DNA of 64,000 bases, from contig SWBL01000208.1 of assembly GCA_024195585.1 (NCBI GenBank), forward strand, positions 27,329-91,328, given 5' to 3'. The notes beneath the pieces are model-generated. The model did no database searches, was not told the origin of the DNA, and saw only the letters and a program-made list of their open reading frames with translations. Of this stretch, positions 47,593 through 58,491 are shown piece after piece; positions within the stretch are counted from its first letter, which is position 1, and each line of letters starts with the position of its first letter. The stretch is from Aureobasidium sp. EXF-3400. Its lineage: Eukaryota > Ascomycota > Dothideomycetes > Dothideales > Saccotheciaceae. Both the position numbers and the translations under genes were made by a program.

Positions 47593-47904
47593 CAGGTTGG
47601 ATGACAGACTGGAGCAACTACGATTCACAATTGCTCTCTCGTATTTTCAGCAGACGGATGTGCGAAAGGCAGAGAGGTGCAGGATGTGATGAAGATGAGA
47701 GAAGAAAGCTTCGTGGTTGGTGAAGAAAAGAGCTGGCCTGGCGCTCGGTTGTGCTCGGACCCGACGCTGCACGGCATCTTCCACCAAGAATTTGGCAGAT
47801 TCCTTTTCTTCACAACCGTCACCTTTCACTTCTGAGCTTGCTAAGCTATCTCTTTTGCTTTGCTTCGCCATGGTCATGTCACGATTGCTCGTCAACGACT
47901 GAAA
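47593..47904. other. Bidirectional promoter GID8 / URK1
   Basis: About 310 bp between divergent starts. No strong element recognised. An in-frame upstream frame for URK1 begins at 47860 but the family fits the 47905 start. Confidence 0.45.
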
Positions 47905-49563
47905 ATGGCCGCCCCCAATGCCCTCCAGAGAATGGAGCGCTACCACTACTCCCCGCCATGGGCCAACACGAGCATCATTGGCGTTGCCGGCAGCTCGGGC
48001 TCCGGCAAGACGTCGCTTGCTCTGGCTATCATCAAGCAAATGAGCCTGCCATGGGTTGTCATCCTGTCAATGGTTCGTTTGTCTGGCCCCTGAGTAAGGC
48101 GTAGTTATACCAACTCCTTCCAGGACTCGTTCTATCGTCCCCTCACTCCGGATCAGATCGCCGCTGCACACAGGAACGAGTATGATTTTGACTCGCCTGA
48201 TGCCATCGACTTTGATGTTTTGGTTGAAAGACTAAGAGACATCAAAGAAGGGTAACTTCTTCTAATCTCACACTCCAGCATTTTTTGCTAACTGTTTTAC
48301 AGAAAAAAGGCTGAGATTCCTGTCTACTCCTTCGAGAAGCATTCTCGCTTGGACAAGACTACAACAATCTACTCTCCTCACGTGCTCATCTTGGAAGGCA
48401 TCTTCGCTCTCCACGATCAGCGCGTGCTTGATCTTCTTGATCTGAGAATCTTCTGTGAGGCGGATGGAGACCTCTGTCTTTCACGAAGAATCGTTCGAGA
48501 CATCAAGGAACGTGGTCGTGACATCGAAGGCTGTATCAAACAGTGGTTCACCTTTGTCAAACCAAACTTCCACAAGTTTGTGGAACCTCAGCGGAACGTA
48601 GCTGGTATGTGTCTACCTCTTTTCTTTTGACTCGTTCCACTCTTTCCATGATGATACAACCACCATAAGCATAGTTCAACAGAATACTCGTGTTGATAAA
48701 CCGTACCATCATCTTTCGCTCCTATCTGATTTATCATACTCAATCACACACCTTTTCAGTCTTTCTATGGAAATGATCGACGCTGACTATCGAGTATAGA
48801 TATTATCGTGCCTCGCGGCATCGAGAACAAGGTCGCCATTGATATGGTGGCCGACCGCATCCACAAGACTTTGGACACCAAGTCAGAAGAGCATCGCGCC
48901 GAGTTGAAACGCTTGGGCAAAGAGACCAAGGATCTTCCTCTCTCACCAAACGTTGCTATCTTGGACGGCCCTTCGCAGATCACAGGCATCAACACACTTC
49001 TCAGCAGCAAAGAGACAACCCGTGAGGACTTTGTCTTCTACTTCGATCGTCTGGCCGCTCTGCTAGTGGAACGTGCAACTGAGAACGCTGACTTCGATCC
49101 CATCACTGTCAAGACACCTCCACCGCACAGCCACGAGTACAACGGCTTGCGCATGACTGGCGAGGTTAGTGCCGTCGTCATCCTTCGCGGCGGCAGCATC
49201 CTCGAGACTGGTTTGAGACGTGTTATCCCCGACTGCCGTACTGGTCGCATGCTCATCCAAACATCCTACCGCACCGGCGAGCCCGAGCTGCATTACTTCA
49301 AGATGGCTGGCGATATCTCCACACACAACAAAGTCTTGCTGTTGGATCCGCAAATGTCTAGTGGTGGTGCTGCTCTGATGGCTGTTCGTGTGTTGCTGGA
49401 CCACGGTGTGGAGGAGAGCAGGATTGTCTTTGTCACATATATCGCTGGCAAGAGAGGTCTTAATAGACTCATGACTGTCTTCCCTGATATACATGTCGTC
49501 GCCTGCAGAGTTATTGACGACTATGAGGAAAGATGGGTTGAGAATAGGTATATGGGTTGCTAG
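47905..49563 (+). CDS. URK1: Uridine kinase fused to UPRTase-like domain
   Basis: Exons 47905-48072, 48124-48251, 48303-48604 and 48800-49563 give 453 aa. The kinase domain has the P-loop GVAGSSGSGKTSLA (from about residue 28), DSFYRPL, HVLILEGIFAL and the RRIVRDIKERGRD region. It is followed by a uracil phosphoribosyltransferase-like domain from about residue 250 (AVVILRGGSILETGL, LLLDPQMSSGGAALMAV, and VTYIAGKRGLNRL). The two-domain order is that of eukaryotic uridine-cytidine kinases. It phosphorylates uridine and cytidine in pyrimidine salvage; the C-terminal domain is probably catalytically weak or regulatory. The last intron (about 195 nt) is long for this window. Confidence 0.93.
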
Positions 49564-49778
49564 ACAGTCCAATGCTAGCTGTACATACAATCAAACAACA
49601 TACTATCACACCACATCATTCTCTCGCTGTCTCATTGAACACCTTCCTTTTGACAATTTGTGTATGTCTTTTCCTGCGCTGAGTGACTTGTCTTGCGCCA
49701 TTGTCAGATACGTAACGTAAAGTGACTTTTCATTGAAGCAAGCTGAAATCACAACTGCGGGTATCTATTTCGGTATCT

Positions 49779-51440
49779 CTAATCCTCCTTGTCTGCAATC
49801 AAACCCTCATAAGCACCCTTGACCTTCTCCTCCATGAACTTCCACAAAGCAGCATCTGCGTAAGGCTTCTCAAACTCTGGCTTCTGAGCATCAGGAGGAT
49901 GGAACCAATAGTTCAGAGCAATATGCACATTGTCCTCGCTCTTCTCATCGCTGAACGAAGTAACCTCGTGGAACCAACTAGTAGGCAAGTAAAGCATATC
50001 ACCCGCTTTGAGCTCCACGACATACGGTTTGCCTGCTTGTTCAAGAGCAGTCGAGGTTTTCTGCGGGGACGTGAGACCGAGGTGAGAGTGTAGGTCTTGA
50101 GTCGAGACTTGTGAGAATGAAAGAGGTTCGGTGGGGAAAGCAGAATCCTCGCCTTGAGCATTGGCAAAGGCTTCTTCGAGGTCGGAGGCATCTTCGTCGT
50201 CATCAAAGTCGTCGCGTTGGCCGTTTTGGGCGCGTTCGAGGGCTTCGAGGAGTTCGGCGTCTGAATCGTCGTCGTTCGCATCTGAGTCTTCATCGTCTTC
50301 GGCTCCTGCTTTTGCGGTCTTACTGGATTTGCTACCAGACAGGTCTTCATCGGCTTTGCGTTTCTTGTTGGGCACGTCGCGCAGGACTTGGTCTTTGAGG
50401 TCCTCAGGATCTGATTCTTCTTCTGAAGAGACCTCGTCAAAGTCGTCTTCGCCCAGCTCACCGAAGTCAGCGGCTTGGTACTTCATCAAGCGCTCCACGG
50501 CATCGCCATACTCCTTCTGCACCTTGTCGAGGCCTTTCTTCTCGTCACTTTCTTCAAGTTTGTCCATTTGTTCCTCCAGAGCTTGGACCTTCAATGCGGC
50601 GGCATCTCTTTCGACGAGGCCATCTGCTCTGATTTGGTCGGCTTCGTTCTCTTTGTCTTCCATGTCTTCTTCATCCTCGCCAGGCTGCTTGTAGACAATC
50701 AAGCCGTTGGGATGGATCTTCTTGGGCTTGCCGTAGGTGTCAAGGTGGTGGACTGCTGAAGGAGGATACAAGACGAAACGCTTGCGACCCTTCAACAGAA
50801 TGTAAAGGTTGTCATGGAAGTCGTGGTGAAGGCCAGAGCTAGTGCCAGACTTTGTCTTGCCGAGCCAGATATTCATCTGTTGAAGAACGAGGTTGCCCAT
50901 GACCTCGGGACGCATAGGGACCTCATCGCGCAGCAGTGCACGTACGGGTTGTGGGAATGTGCCATTCTTGATCTCGTTGTCTTGTCCGTCTTCCTTCTCT
51001 TCGTCATCGTCGTCATCCTCACTGTCCATGTCGTCTTCGTCGTCCGAGTATTGGGTGGTGAGATAGTCGTATTCATCCTTCTCTTCCTTCAGCGAGTCGA
51101 GGAAAGCACCAAAGGTAGTATCAACGCGCTCGACATCAGTGCCATAACGTTTCTTCTCCTTGTGCATGGGCTCGACCTTGACGGGAGCATCGCCAGCTGT
51201 TTCGCGCAGATAGTCGACATTGGACCAATTCTTGGCAACGAAGTCGAGGTCGTCCAGCTTTCCTTGGATTACGACAGGTTGGCGCTTGTGGACAAAGTTG
51301 GAGTAAAAGCCTTTTGGCTGGCCGAGCTTCCATTGAGGGATCTTGCCGTCGGTCATCTTGGGTGCTTCGTATGTTTGTGATTTGGCAGGTTTCTCTGCTC
51401 TCTTGCCGGATCCAGGCTTGTTCTTCTTGGTGCGAGTCAT
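49779..51440 (-). CDS. JmjC/cupin-8 oxygenase-like protein with a large acidic insert
   Basis: Single exon, 553 aa from the ATG at 51440; an in-frame ATG at 51653 would add 71 residues lacking homology. The cupin core has WLGKTKSGTSSGLHHDFHDN (Fe ligands H205 and D207), the LKGRKRFVLYPP strand and KAGDMLYLPTSWFHEV, with distal His H506 in NVHIALNYW. Between the two halves lies an unusual insert of about 218 residues (252-469), highly acidic with short coiled coils. A second acidic run occupies 132-152. The fold is that of 2-oxoglutarate/Fe(II) protein hydroxylases or demethylases; the substrate is unknown. Basic N-terminus suggests a nuclear or nucleolar location. Confidence 0.85.
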   Translation of the reverse strand: MTRTKKNKPGSGKRAEKPAKSQTYEAPKMTDGKIPQWKLGQPKGFYSNFVHKRQPVVIQGKLDDLDFVAKNWSNVDYLRETAGDAPVKVEPMHKEKKRYGTDVERVDTTFGAFLDSLKEEKDEYDYLTTQYSDDEDDMDSEDDDDDEEKEDGQDNEIKNGTFPQPVRALLRDEVPMRPEVMGNLVLQQMNIWLGKTKSGTSSGLHHDFHDNLYILLKGRKRFVLYPPSAVHHLDTYGKPKKIHPNGLIVYKQPGEDEEDMEDKENEADQIRADGLVERDAAALKVQALEEQMDKLEESDEKKGLDKVQKEYGDAVERLMKYQAADFGELGEDDFDEVSSEEESDPEDLKDQVLRDVPNKKRKADEDLSGSKSSKTAKAGAEDDEDSDANDDDSDAELLEALERAQNGQRDDFDDDEDASDLEEAFANAQGEDSAFPTEPLSFSQVSTQDLHSHLGLTSPQKTSTALEQAGKPYVVELKAGDMLYLPTSWFHEVTSFSDEKSEDNVHIALNYWFHPPDAQKPEFEKPYADAALWKFMEEKVKGAYEGLIADKED

Positions 51441-51649
51441 TTTTGTGGTATTGTGATGAGAATAAAAGAGACCTGGAGCTGGATTTTGCAATAGGTGAGT
51501 GGAGATATGCTTTTTTATCGCCGAGATTGTGGAGAGAGCAGGTAACTCCTTCCACCTTGATTGGCTTCTCGCCATAGGCCTCTTTCCCTCAAGACTTGAA
51601 AGCTCTACTTGGTTGTGCATAGTCAAACCCCCCTTCAATCCGATATCAA

Positions 51650-52363
51650 TCATCTGGCTCTGCTATTCGAGAACTTGAACGCGCCACAGCTACACTCTTT
51701 GTCATGCTCCTTCATTGCATCCCACACCCACGCCCCCGTCTTGCCTGGCACCCAATCACACAATCTTGACGTATCACGACAAGTTTTGCCAGTCTTGATG
51801 TACTCAAGATCGCAGTGGCAGTTGCGACTAAGCTCCTTCCTGTGAGACTCGAGACGTTTCACTATCCTTAGGCATATAGAATTCATCCTCCAGTCAAATG
51901 TCTTCGTCTGCCTCTTGCATTCGAAGAAAGTGTCGGGCTTGCACCCAGCATCGTCGCTGACCCCATAGTCCCATCTGACCTTCCTGCCTCCATATCGGAG
52001 TCTACGCTTGTATACGTTCCTGGATCTCAGCCTCCATGGGTCAAGGCTGTAGCCATTCTCGTAGGCTGGAGGAAGGTCTGGAGCGGATGTAGATGTAGGC
52101 CTTGATTGTACCACTGCTGTGCTGTCCTTGGCTACAGTTGCAGATTCAGATGTAGACGGGCCTGTCGTAGCCATCAGCATGGCTACAGGGTGGAGCGCTC
52201 CTGTATTTGATTGTGTCGCTCCCATACTGTCTGCTGCTGCGACTGTCGGTCGCGAGACTTTGGTTCGCCATTCGGGACGTCTGCCGCTATATGCGTACGC
52301 CGAAGACTCTCGGTCGATCCTTGGAGATGCCCATAACTTGTCGCAGGCCTCTTCTGTCGCCAT
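51650..52363 (-). CDS. Unrecognised protein with CxCDLEY / HDKxCxCGAF motif, copy A
   Basis: Single exon, 237 aa. No family is recognised. The N-terminal 100 residues are Ser/Thr/Ala-rich and look disordered. The C-terminal half carries C149, then NCHCDLEYIKTGKTCRDT (C182, C184) and EHDKECSCGAFKF (C224, C226). The same motifs with the same spacing occur in the divergent neighbour at 52620-53456: 33 residues from the first Cys to CxCDLEY in both, and 41-42 residues from there to CxCGAF. This indicates paralogy and suggests metal or disulfide sites. There is no signal peptide or transmembrane segment. The stop lies about 210 bp upstream of the JmjC start. Confidence 0.72.
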   Translation of the reverse strand: MATEEACDKLWASPRIDRESSAYAYSGRRPEWRTKVSRPTVAAADSMGATQSNTGALHPVAMLMATTGPSTSESATVAKDSTAVVQSRPTSTSAPDLPPAYENGYSLDPWRLRSRNVYKRRLRYGGRKVRWDYGVSDDAGCKPDTFFECKRQTKTFDWRMNSICLRIVKRLESHRKELSRNCHCDLEYIKTGKTCRDTSRLCDWVPGKTGAWVWDAMKEHDKECSCGAFKFSNSRAR

Positions 52364-52619
52364 TTCTGATGTCGGTTTTCGTGCCTGAGTGATGGATATT
52401 TAAGTTGGAGGAGATGCCTTGAATCGAGAAATCCAGTTCCGTCTTGCTAGCTTTATAGGACACAAACCTTCGATGCTGGACAAGAAAGCTAAGAGCAAGT
52501 TTGAGACGATTGGTTGACCTCAGGCCATTCAAGCTTCAGCTACCACGCTGATACTTTGCCGACCTCAGACCCATCTTTGAACTTGTTTTTTCGAACATGA
52601 TTCAATAGTTGTCGAAGTT
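52364..52619. promoter_or_regulatory. Shared promoter of the divergent paralog pair
   Basis: 256 bp between the two start codons of the CxCDLEY pair. No clear TATA box. The head-to-head arrangement suggests an inverted duplication with co-regulation, which is an inference. Confidence 0.4.
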
Positions 52620-53456
52620 ATGGGCCAGGCGAACGCCTCGCTGACCAAGCCGCGTTCGACAAAGAGACCAAACGCTTTGCGTCCTGCCAGGGATCCTGTA
52701 CACAGTCGAGAATCACTCAAGGACGAAGACTTGCCATGGCGCATGTCTGGACAACCTCATACAAAATGCTTCGTTCGCAAGCTATACCGAGGTCACTCGA
52801 TATGGCATGAATATGCTTGGAAAAAACCTTGCGAGAACAACCACAAGCATTGCAAGGACAAGGAGCCAGAGATTCTTTTCAGCTGCAAGCTAGAGCCTAA
52901 GAAGTCAAGGCACCTCAAGAAGATCGACAAGAGGTGTAGGACTATTGTCACAAAACTGATAGACCATCGACACGCAATGCGTTGCGATTGCGACTTGGAG
53001 TACATCACAACTGGCAGGACAAGCCGCGACACAATACAAGGCTCCATTATATGCGAGAAAAGGGACAAAGCAATACTGAAGGCTACAACAAGACACGACA
53101 AGATTTGTGGATGCGGAGCCTTTGAATTCATCCACCAGAAGAAAGTGAACTCGAAATCATCTAAGACTCCAACGTCTTCAAAGACTCCCAAATCTTCTCG
53201 AGCACATGGATCATCCAAGACTTCGATACCTTCCAAGCCTCCCAAATTTTCTCAGGCACATGCATCGCCGAAGACTCCGACTTCTTCTGAGACTCCAAAG
53301 TCTTCCAAGGCACCTGTATCATGCAAGACTTCTACACCGACCAAGACTCCTATTTATAATGCTTTCGCATCGGTGGATTGTCAAAAGGATCCTTCCGACG
53401 ATGACAAGTCCGAATTCAATGAAAATATCTTCAAAGGCATCCCACGCAAGTTCTGA
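52620..53456 (+). CDS. Unrecognised protein with CxCDLEY / HDKxCxCGAF motif, copy B
   Basis: Single exon, 278 aa, paralogous to copy A. It shares CDCDLEYITTGRTSRDT (C122, C124), the upstream FSC (C89) and RHDKICGCGAFEF (C163, C165). It has two extra cysteines upstream in CENNHKHC (71-78). Its N-terminus is basic (TKPRSTKRPNALRPARD) rather than Ser/Thr-rich. After residue 175 it has a low-complexity tail of Ser-Ser-Lys-Thr-Pro units absent from copy A, ending in an acidic stretch (DPSDDDKSEFNEN). MGQANAS at the start could allow N-myristoylation, but this is weak. Function unknown. Confidence 0.72.
   Translation: MGQANASLTKPRSTKRPNALRPARDPVHSRESLKDEDLPWRMSGQPHTKCFVRKLYRGHSIWHEYAWKKPCENNHKHCKDKEPEILFSCKLEPKKSRHLKKIDKRCRTIVTKLIDHRHAMRCDCDLEYITTGRTSRDTIQGSIICEKRDKAILKATTRHDKICGCGAFEFIHQKKVNSKSSKTPTSSKTPKSSRAHGSSKTSIPSKPPKFSQAHASPKTPTSSETPKSSKAPVSCKTSTPTKTPIYNAFASVDCQKDPSDDDKSEFNENIFKGIPRKF
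53150..53355 (+). repeat. Degenerate tandem repeat encoding S-S-K-T-P units
   Basis: Repeated TCTTCxAAGACTCC-like units of about 15-18 nt within copy B encode SSKTP/SSKAP variants. Units differ at several positions, so the repeat is old or drifting. Confidence 0.6.
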
Positions 53457-53603
53457 GCAACACTCCTAGACACCAGGAATTCTTCGGACGCAAATGGCAC
53501 ATGGTTATTCGGCTCATGTGTGAACATAACTTCAAACAAGATTCTACTGTGCCTCTTCATGACCTGTACATCCCTGTAATTGCACCATTGTAAAGTGAAT
53601 CCC

Positions 53604-54605
53604 TCATTGGCCTTTAGCAAGACGCTGTAGCATATCACACACCTCAGTAGCGACAAACTCAGGATCATCTCTTTGGATAAAGTGACCGCACCCTTTAGCA
53701 ACAGCAGGACCTTTGCTTTTGTTGCTAGAAGTCAAGGTAGCAAGCTCTTTGTTGTAATTATGCCAGATAGGATTGATGTACTTGTTGACCAGAGCTGGCG
53801 AAACACCAAAGCTTTTCTAAACATTTGGTCAGCAGAGGTTCAGACGCAGTTTGTGTATAGAGTAAACACTGACCTCATTCTCCTGAGCAAAAGTCTCATC
53901 ATCATGTCCAACAACCGTCAGCAATGGGCTTCCCTGCAACTTAGGTTCACTGGCCTCTGGAAGCAATCCAGCTAATGTCTTTCTATCCAGTCCCTCTGGG
54001 TTTGGCGCAGAAACAGCAAACCTTTTTCTGTACTCTTCCTTTACCCTTCTTATGTCCTCCACCGTTGTACCTTCAGGCAAGTCCTCCTGTTTGAACTCAG
54101 GAGCATCGACATCTGGCCACAAAGCCACTAGATCCACATGTGCTATGATAGAATCCAAAAACACAAATCCAGATACAGTGGCAGGATATGTCTTAGCGAA
54201 TAAACGAGCAACAGCACATCCGATAGAATTACAGACAAAAATCACTTGTTGTTCCGCCAAATTTGACTTTAGTTCCTTGTAGCAAAACTCGACAAGCAAA
54301 GTGTGGAGATCATGTGCTGTATCTTGGACATCATGATCACCTTGAGGATCCCTATCAGAAATGCCTTGACCATAGCGATCATAAGCCAATAAATGCGGTT
54401 GCGACATTGTTGTATCCTGGAATCTAGATTGTATGGCCAGAATCGTTCGCTCCCAAGATACTTTAGGCAGAACAAGGCCATTCAAAAACACCACTAGAGT
54501 TTTGGTCGTTGGATCTCCGGGTGAGAAGCTATAACTGAGGTTGGCGTTGGGTTTGGTGGAAAGTTGTATAGTGTCATGATTGATAGGATTTGGAATTGCC
54601 GCCAT
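53604..54605 (-). CDS. Alpha/beta hydrolase
   Basis: Exons 54605-53874 and 53816-53604 give 314 aa. The fold shows as TLVVFLNGLVLPKVSW (oxyanion strand-loop), LLAYDRYGQGISDRD, the nucleophile elbow VIFVCNSIGCAVA (S127; N-S-I-G rather than the strict G-x-S-x-G), GFVFLDSIIAH, SPLLTVVGHDDETF and the His-bearing end KGCGHFIQRDDPE, which exists only after splicing. Small lipase, esterase or epoxide-hydrolase-like activity is expected; the substrate is unknown and no signal peptide is seen. Confidence 0.87.
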
Positions 54606-55206
54606 GGTTGGGGTTTTGTCCGGCTCGAGAGTAGGGTTTGCAGAATGAGGTCCTGTATGGAATTGTTGGGAATATTTCGAAAATGTTAAAAGTCGATAGA
54701 GGGAGAGGTTGAGCTTTACTGTGGTGCTGGATCAAAGGCGGAAGTGATGCGTGTGGCTGACTGAGCGAACGGCGACCATCCAGTCTGATCGCCGTAGGCA
54801 TATGTGCAGATCTCTGACCTTCGCTTTCTAGCGCAATCCTACAGAGGCAACGAAACACCATGTTTCGATATTACATCGTTGCCGCTTTTATCGATAGGCT
54901 ATCATCTGTGACTTGGCCCTCCAGACCGCCGATCACAACACGCAGTTGGTCAAGACAAATAGTGAGCAACCGAAGCTGTGAAGAACAGGAGTTGTCTTGC
55001 TCAGCCTACATATTAAGCAGAGGATGCAACTATGTAACAAACGAAAATATAAGCATATCGCTGATGCGTAGTCTGTTTTGTGTCCCCCAGCTCAAACAAA
55101 AGGAATAAAATCATAAACTCATTTTTTGTCCACGCCAAAAGAAGGCCCGCTCCTGTAACCATGAAACATCGTTTCCTCAGAACAAAAAGATCAAGATAGA
55201 ATAAGA
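54606..55206. other. Intergenic
   Basis: Upstream region of the hydrolase gene and 3' flank of the large regulator. No gene supported. Confidence 0.5.
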
Positions 55207-58200
55207 TCACCTCGCCCAGATGACAGCCAACCAGCCAGGTGTGCGTGATAGCCGTGATCCACGAGCGGCATACTCGGCGAACTCGACGCCATCAACGAAC
55301 GCTGCCACGTCATCGGCACCAAATGGCTTTTCTAAAGCAACCAGCCATGACTCTACGTCCTTGATTTCGCGATCTGAGGAAGTGCGACGATGGTGAGTGG
55401 TGTGGGCTGCCACTGCTGCGCCGGCCAATGCTTCACCTTCCCGACGATGGTCACCTGTGAAAGCATGTATGCCTTGAAGAGGCTCTCTTGAATTGCCATT
55501 TGACGGTGTCCAAGATGGAGTCTGTGGATGTGAATGCGATTGTGGCAATGTCTCGGGGTATGCAGCACGGAAGCCATGGCCTGAATAGCTACCACCTGGT
55601 GTAGAAGAAGCTGAGTTCGGAGGGAAGGCGTTATAAAACCGGAAGTGTGGGTTGTTACTGTTGTTCTGACCAGGAGCTGACTGTGTAAGACCTCTGCCAT
55701 CGGCCACAGCAGAAGCTGCTGCTGCAACGCTGTTGATTGCGTTCCAACGCTCCTCTTGCTGTGCATGAGCTTGGGCTTGCTCTGCAGAGCTAGTGAAGGA
55801 TTGCTTGGGTGGCGTGGTACCAATGCGAGGACTGCTGATGTCTGACCGAGGAGCGGGCGCACCATTGGGCAGTTCAGAGGGTGCAAGAGCATCTGACATG
55901 TCAACATCAGAATCTCCAGAGTCGTCCGAGTCTCTCAACGCCCTTTCCAACAACACTCGTGTACTCTCAGCATTTGGCGGATGTAGCTGAGCAGTAGCGA
56001 TACTTTGTTCGTGGAAGACTCCTGGCAATCGGGCTGCAGAATCTACCCAAGTTTTTCGCAAACGAGAAAAGTATTTGTGAGAGCGCTTGACCGTTTGGAA
56101 CCATCCATTTGCCATGTATAGTCGGGTTTTCATCGAAGCGAGCAGCTCGATGGCTTTGCGGGCAGCGTCTGCGCCACTGTCGTCCTTGGCAGTTCGACGA
56201 AGGTAGCCATGAGTATCCATCCAGGGGAAGTTGATGACATAGACACCAAGCAAGGCGACATTGTAAAGAGCAAAACCGACCAGAGGAGTTTCGACCACGA
56301 CGCCCCATTCTTGAAAGGAACCAATCAAGTCGATAATGTCCCGAGCAGCGGTGAAGCATTCACGAGCACTGTCTTCCCAGAACCCTTGAGGCGAGGGTAT
56401 GGTATCGAATCGCGTGCCATCGAGGGGACCTGAAGGCTTGCCATGTCTGAAGGGGATGAAAGGGAGAAATTCACGGGTGAGAAGGAGTTGAGAGAGAAGC
56501 AAAGTGAGATGCACAAGAGCATAGGGTGTCGAGGAGTGTAAGTTGATATGCGCAGATGTGTTCTGTGCCGTCAGAGAGTGATGTCTGGGAAGGCCGACCT
56601 TGAAGTCTTCAAGGGTTTTCCTTAGGCCATACCATTCTGACTGTGGGTTCCATGGTGGTAGAGCATCACGTCTAGGCTTGTGTCAGTCATTGTCCAATCG
56701 TTTTTGTAGTAGTTCAACTCACTTTCTTCCTCCTCCACATGCCCATCGCATCACCTTACCATGAATGTCCAATACCTTGATGTATCGACTAATCAGACCC
56801 TCATCAGGACCAATTTCCCAACGGCCTTCGGGATCTTGCGGTGAGGATCTGCCAGTTGCGCTGTCATGAATTGAGGATCGCTTATGAGCAGGATTCGTCG
56901 GATCGGTAGCTAAGGAGGCGCGACGCTGACTTTGAACTTCGGCTCTAGAGGTGTTTTCCTCGCTCAAAAGCAAAGTACGCACCTTCTCACCAAAGAGAAA
57001 GGCATGTTCGCCAGCTGGTAACTGGATGCGCAGGTCTTTGGCGTTGAGAGCCTGTGGTCTGAACTTGCCATTGCTGAAGTAGCGATCCAGGATGAAGCAA
57101 GCCCACAAGGTACGACGGCGAATTTCTTGTTTGACAAAGGCATCATTCTGACAAGTAGCATCGGGCGATGTGTTCCCAGGATCAATGAAGCCCTGTTGAT
57201 CATTCGCTCGAGATGGTAATGACCGTGCTAGAGGTTGATCATCTAGATCCTCCTCGTAGTGCAGTCCCATTGCCTGTGCCGAACGGATGACGATACCGAG
57301 GTGACCCCATGCTTTCGGACCCCGGTTCATGCCCCACTCATGCAAGGCGAGCATCAGCATAGCATGAATTGTCGAAATATCATAAAGGCCCAATCTGTCG
57401 GTGGTCACGCTGTTGAGCTGAGCGGACGCGGCAGAGGCATAGAACTCGGCAGCAATAAGTGGATCGCTAGGACGATTGGCATTTCGTGGGGAATGGTGTG
57501 CGACAAGTACAGGATGGAAGCGGGAAGTCAAGGCTAAGAAAGCCAACAAGAACTCGGTAGGCGCCGGAGGTTGAACCGGTGGAGCCGGAATGTTTGTGTA
57601 GGGACGGTATTGAGGTGCCTGAGCTTGGGAGCTAGCCTGGCGCAGGGGTTTGAGGAAGGTGGGAGGGTGGATGAAAGGGAGGTCGGCGGAGAAGTGAAGT
57701 TGGAATATGTCAAACTAGACAATGCATTAGTTGGGTACACCAGACAGGATCCGCAAGTCTTCTTACCAATTCCTTCCAGATCGCCGGAGTCAAGAGACTC
57801 GAGTCTAGAGCATCTGCTGGGACAATAGAGGGCTCTGTATACGCGGGCATAGGTTGGCCTGGTAAGCCGGCATTACTCTTGCGCTGCTGCCGTTGCTTCC
57901 GGATCTGATATGTAGTCAGTATCGTTGACTCGATGAACGAGAGAAGAGACTACCTACCTCTTCAGTCATAGGATCAACCTTAGGAGCAGGTCCGGTCAGA
58001 CTGTTCTCTCTCTTGCGTCCACCCGTTACAGGTACCGGATAGGTACATTCCCGGTTGCCAGCCTCGCAAGACCGACAGGGAGTACCAACACCACTGTTGA
58101 CACATTTGACCTTGGACCGACGACAGCGAGCACAGGCGATTGAAGAGCGCATGCGTGCCTGAGCATGCCGTGTTTGTTGAGCGTTGCCGGGTTGTTGCCG

Positions 58201-58491
58201 GGATGCTTGATCCGAGCCCGGGGGAGCCGCTGGTGAAGGTTGTGTGAATGCTTGTGGAGCAGGAACAGGACGAGCAGGCGTTATGGTCGAGGTGATATCG
58301 GGACGAGGGCTTTTGCGAGGTCTGGCATCGTAGTCGTCGCTGCCGTCGGGAGTGACGGAGAAGCGGCGCTTTGGCGACGGTGCCGAGGGCCCCGAAAGCA
58401 GATTTGAAAGAGCGACCGAGGAAGTAATGATTGCGGCTTGCGTGAGAATCTCACGACTTGTATACTTGTATACAGCAGCCCGACGAGGCAC
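55207..58491 (-). CDS. Zn(II)2Cys6 transcription factor with fungal-specific domain
   Basis: Exons 58491-57958, 57904-57767, 57714-56723 and 56671-55207 give about 1,042 aa. The Zn2Cys6 cluster is at residues 120-149 (CARCRRSKVKC, then C-x2-C-x6-C in CRSCEAGNREC). The fungal-specific middle homology region follows: FDIFQLHFSADLPFIHPPTFL, FLLAFLALTSRFHP, DISTIHAMLMLALHEWGMNRGPKAWGHLGIVIRSAQAMGLH and IRRRTLWACFILDRYFS. After it come helices around LLLSQLLLTREFLPFIPFR and a disordered Gln/Ser/Pro tail. It is a nuclear regulator; I cannot match it to a named pathway. The gene is preceded by about 1.5 kb without a gene. Confidence 0.9.

Noticed and set aside
50161..50694. Ser-rich open frames opposite the JmjC gene
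   Set aside because: Complement of the acidic Asp/Glu codons (GAC/GAG read as Ser/Leu), not an independent gene.
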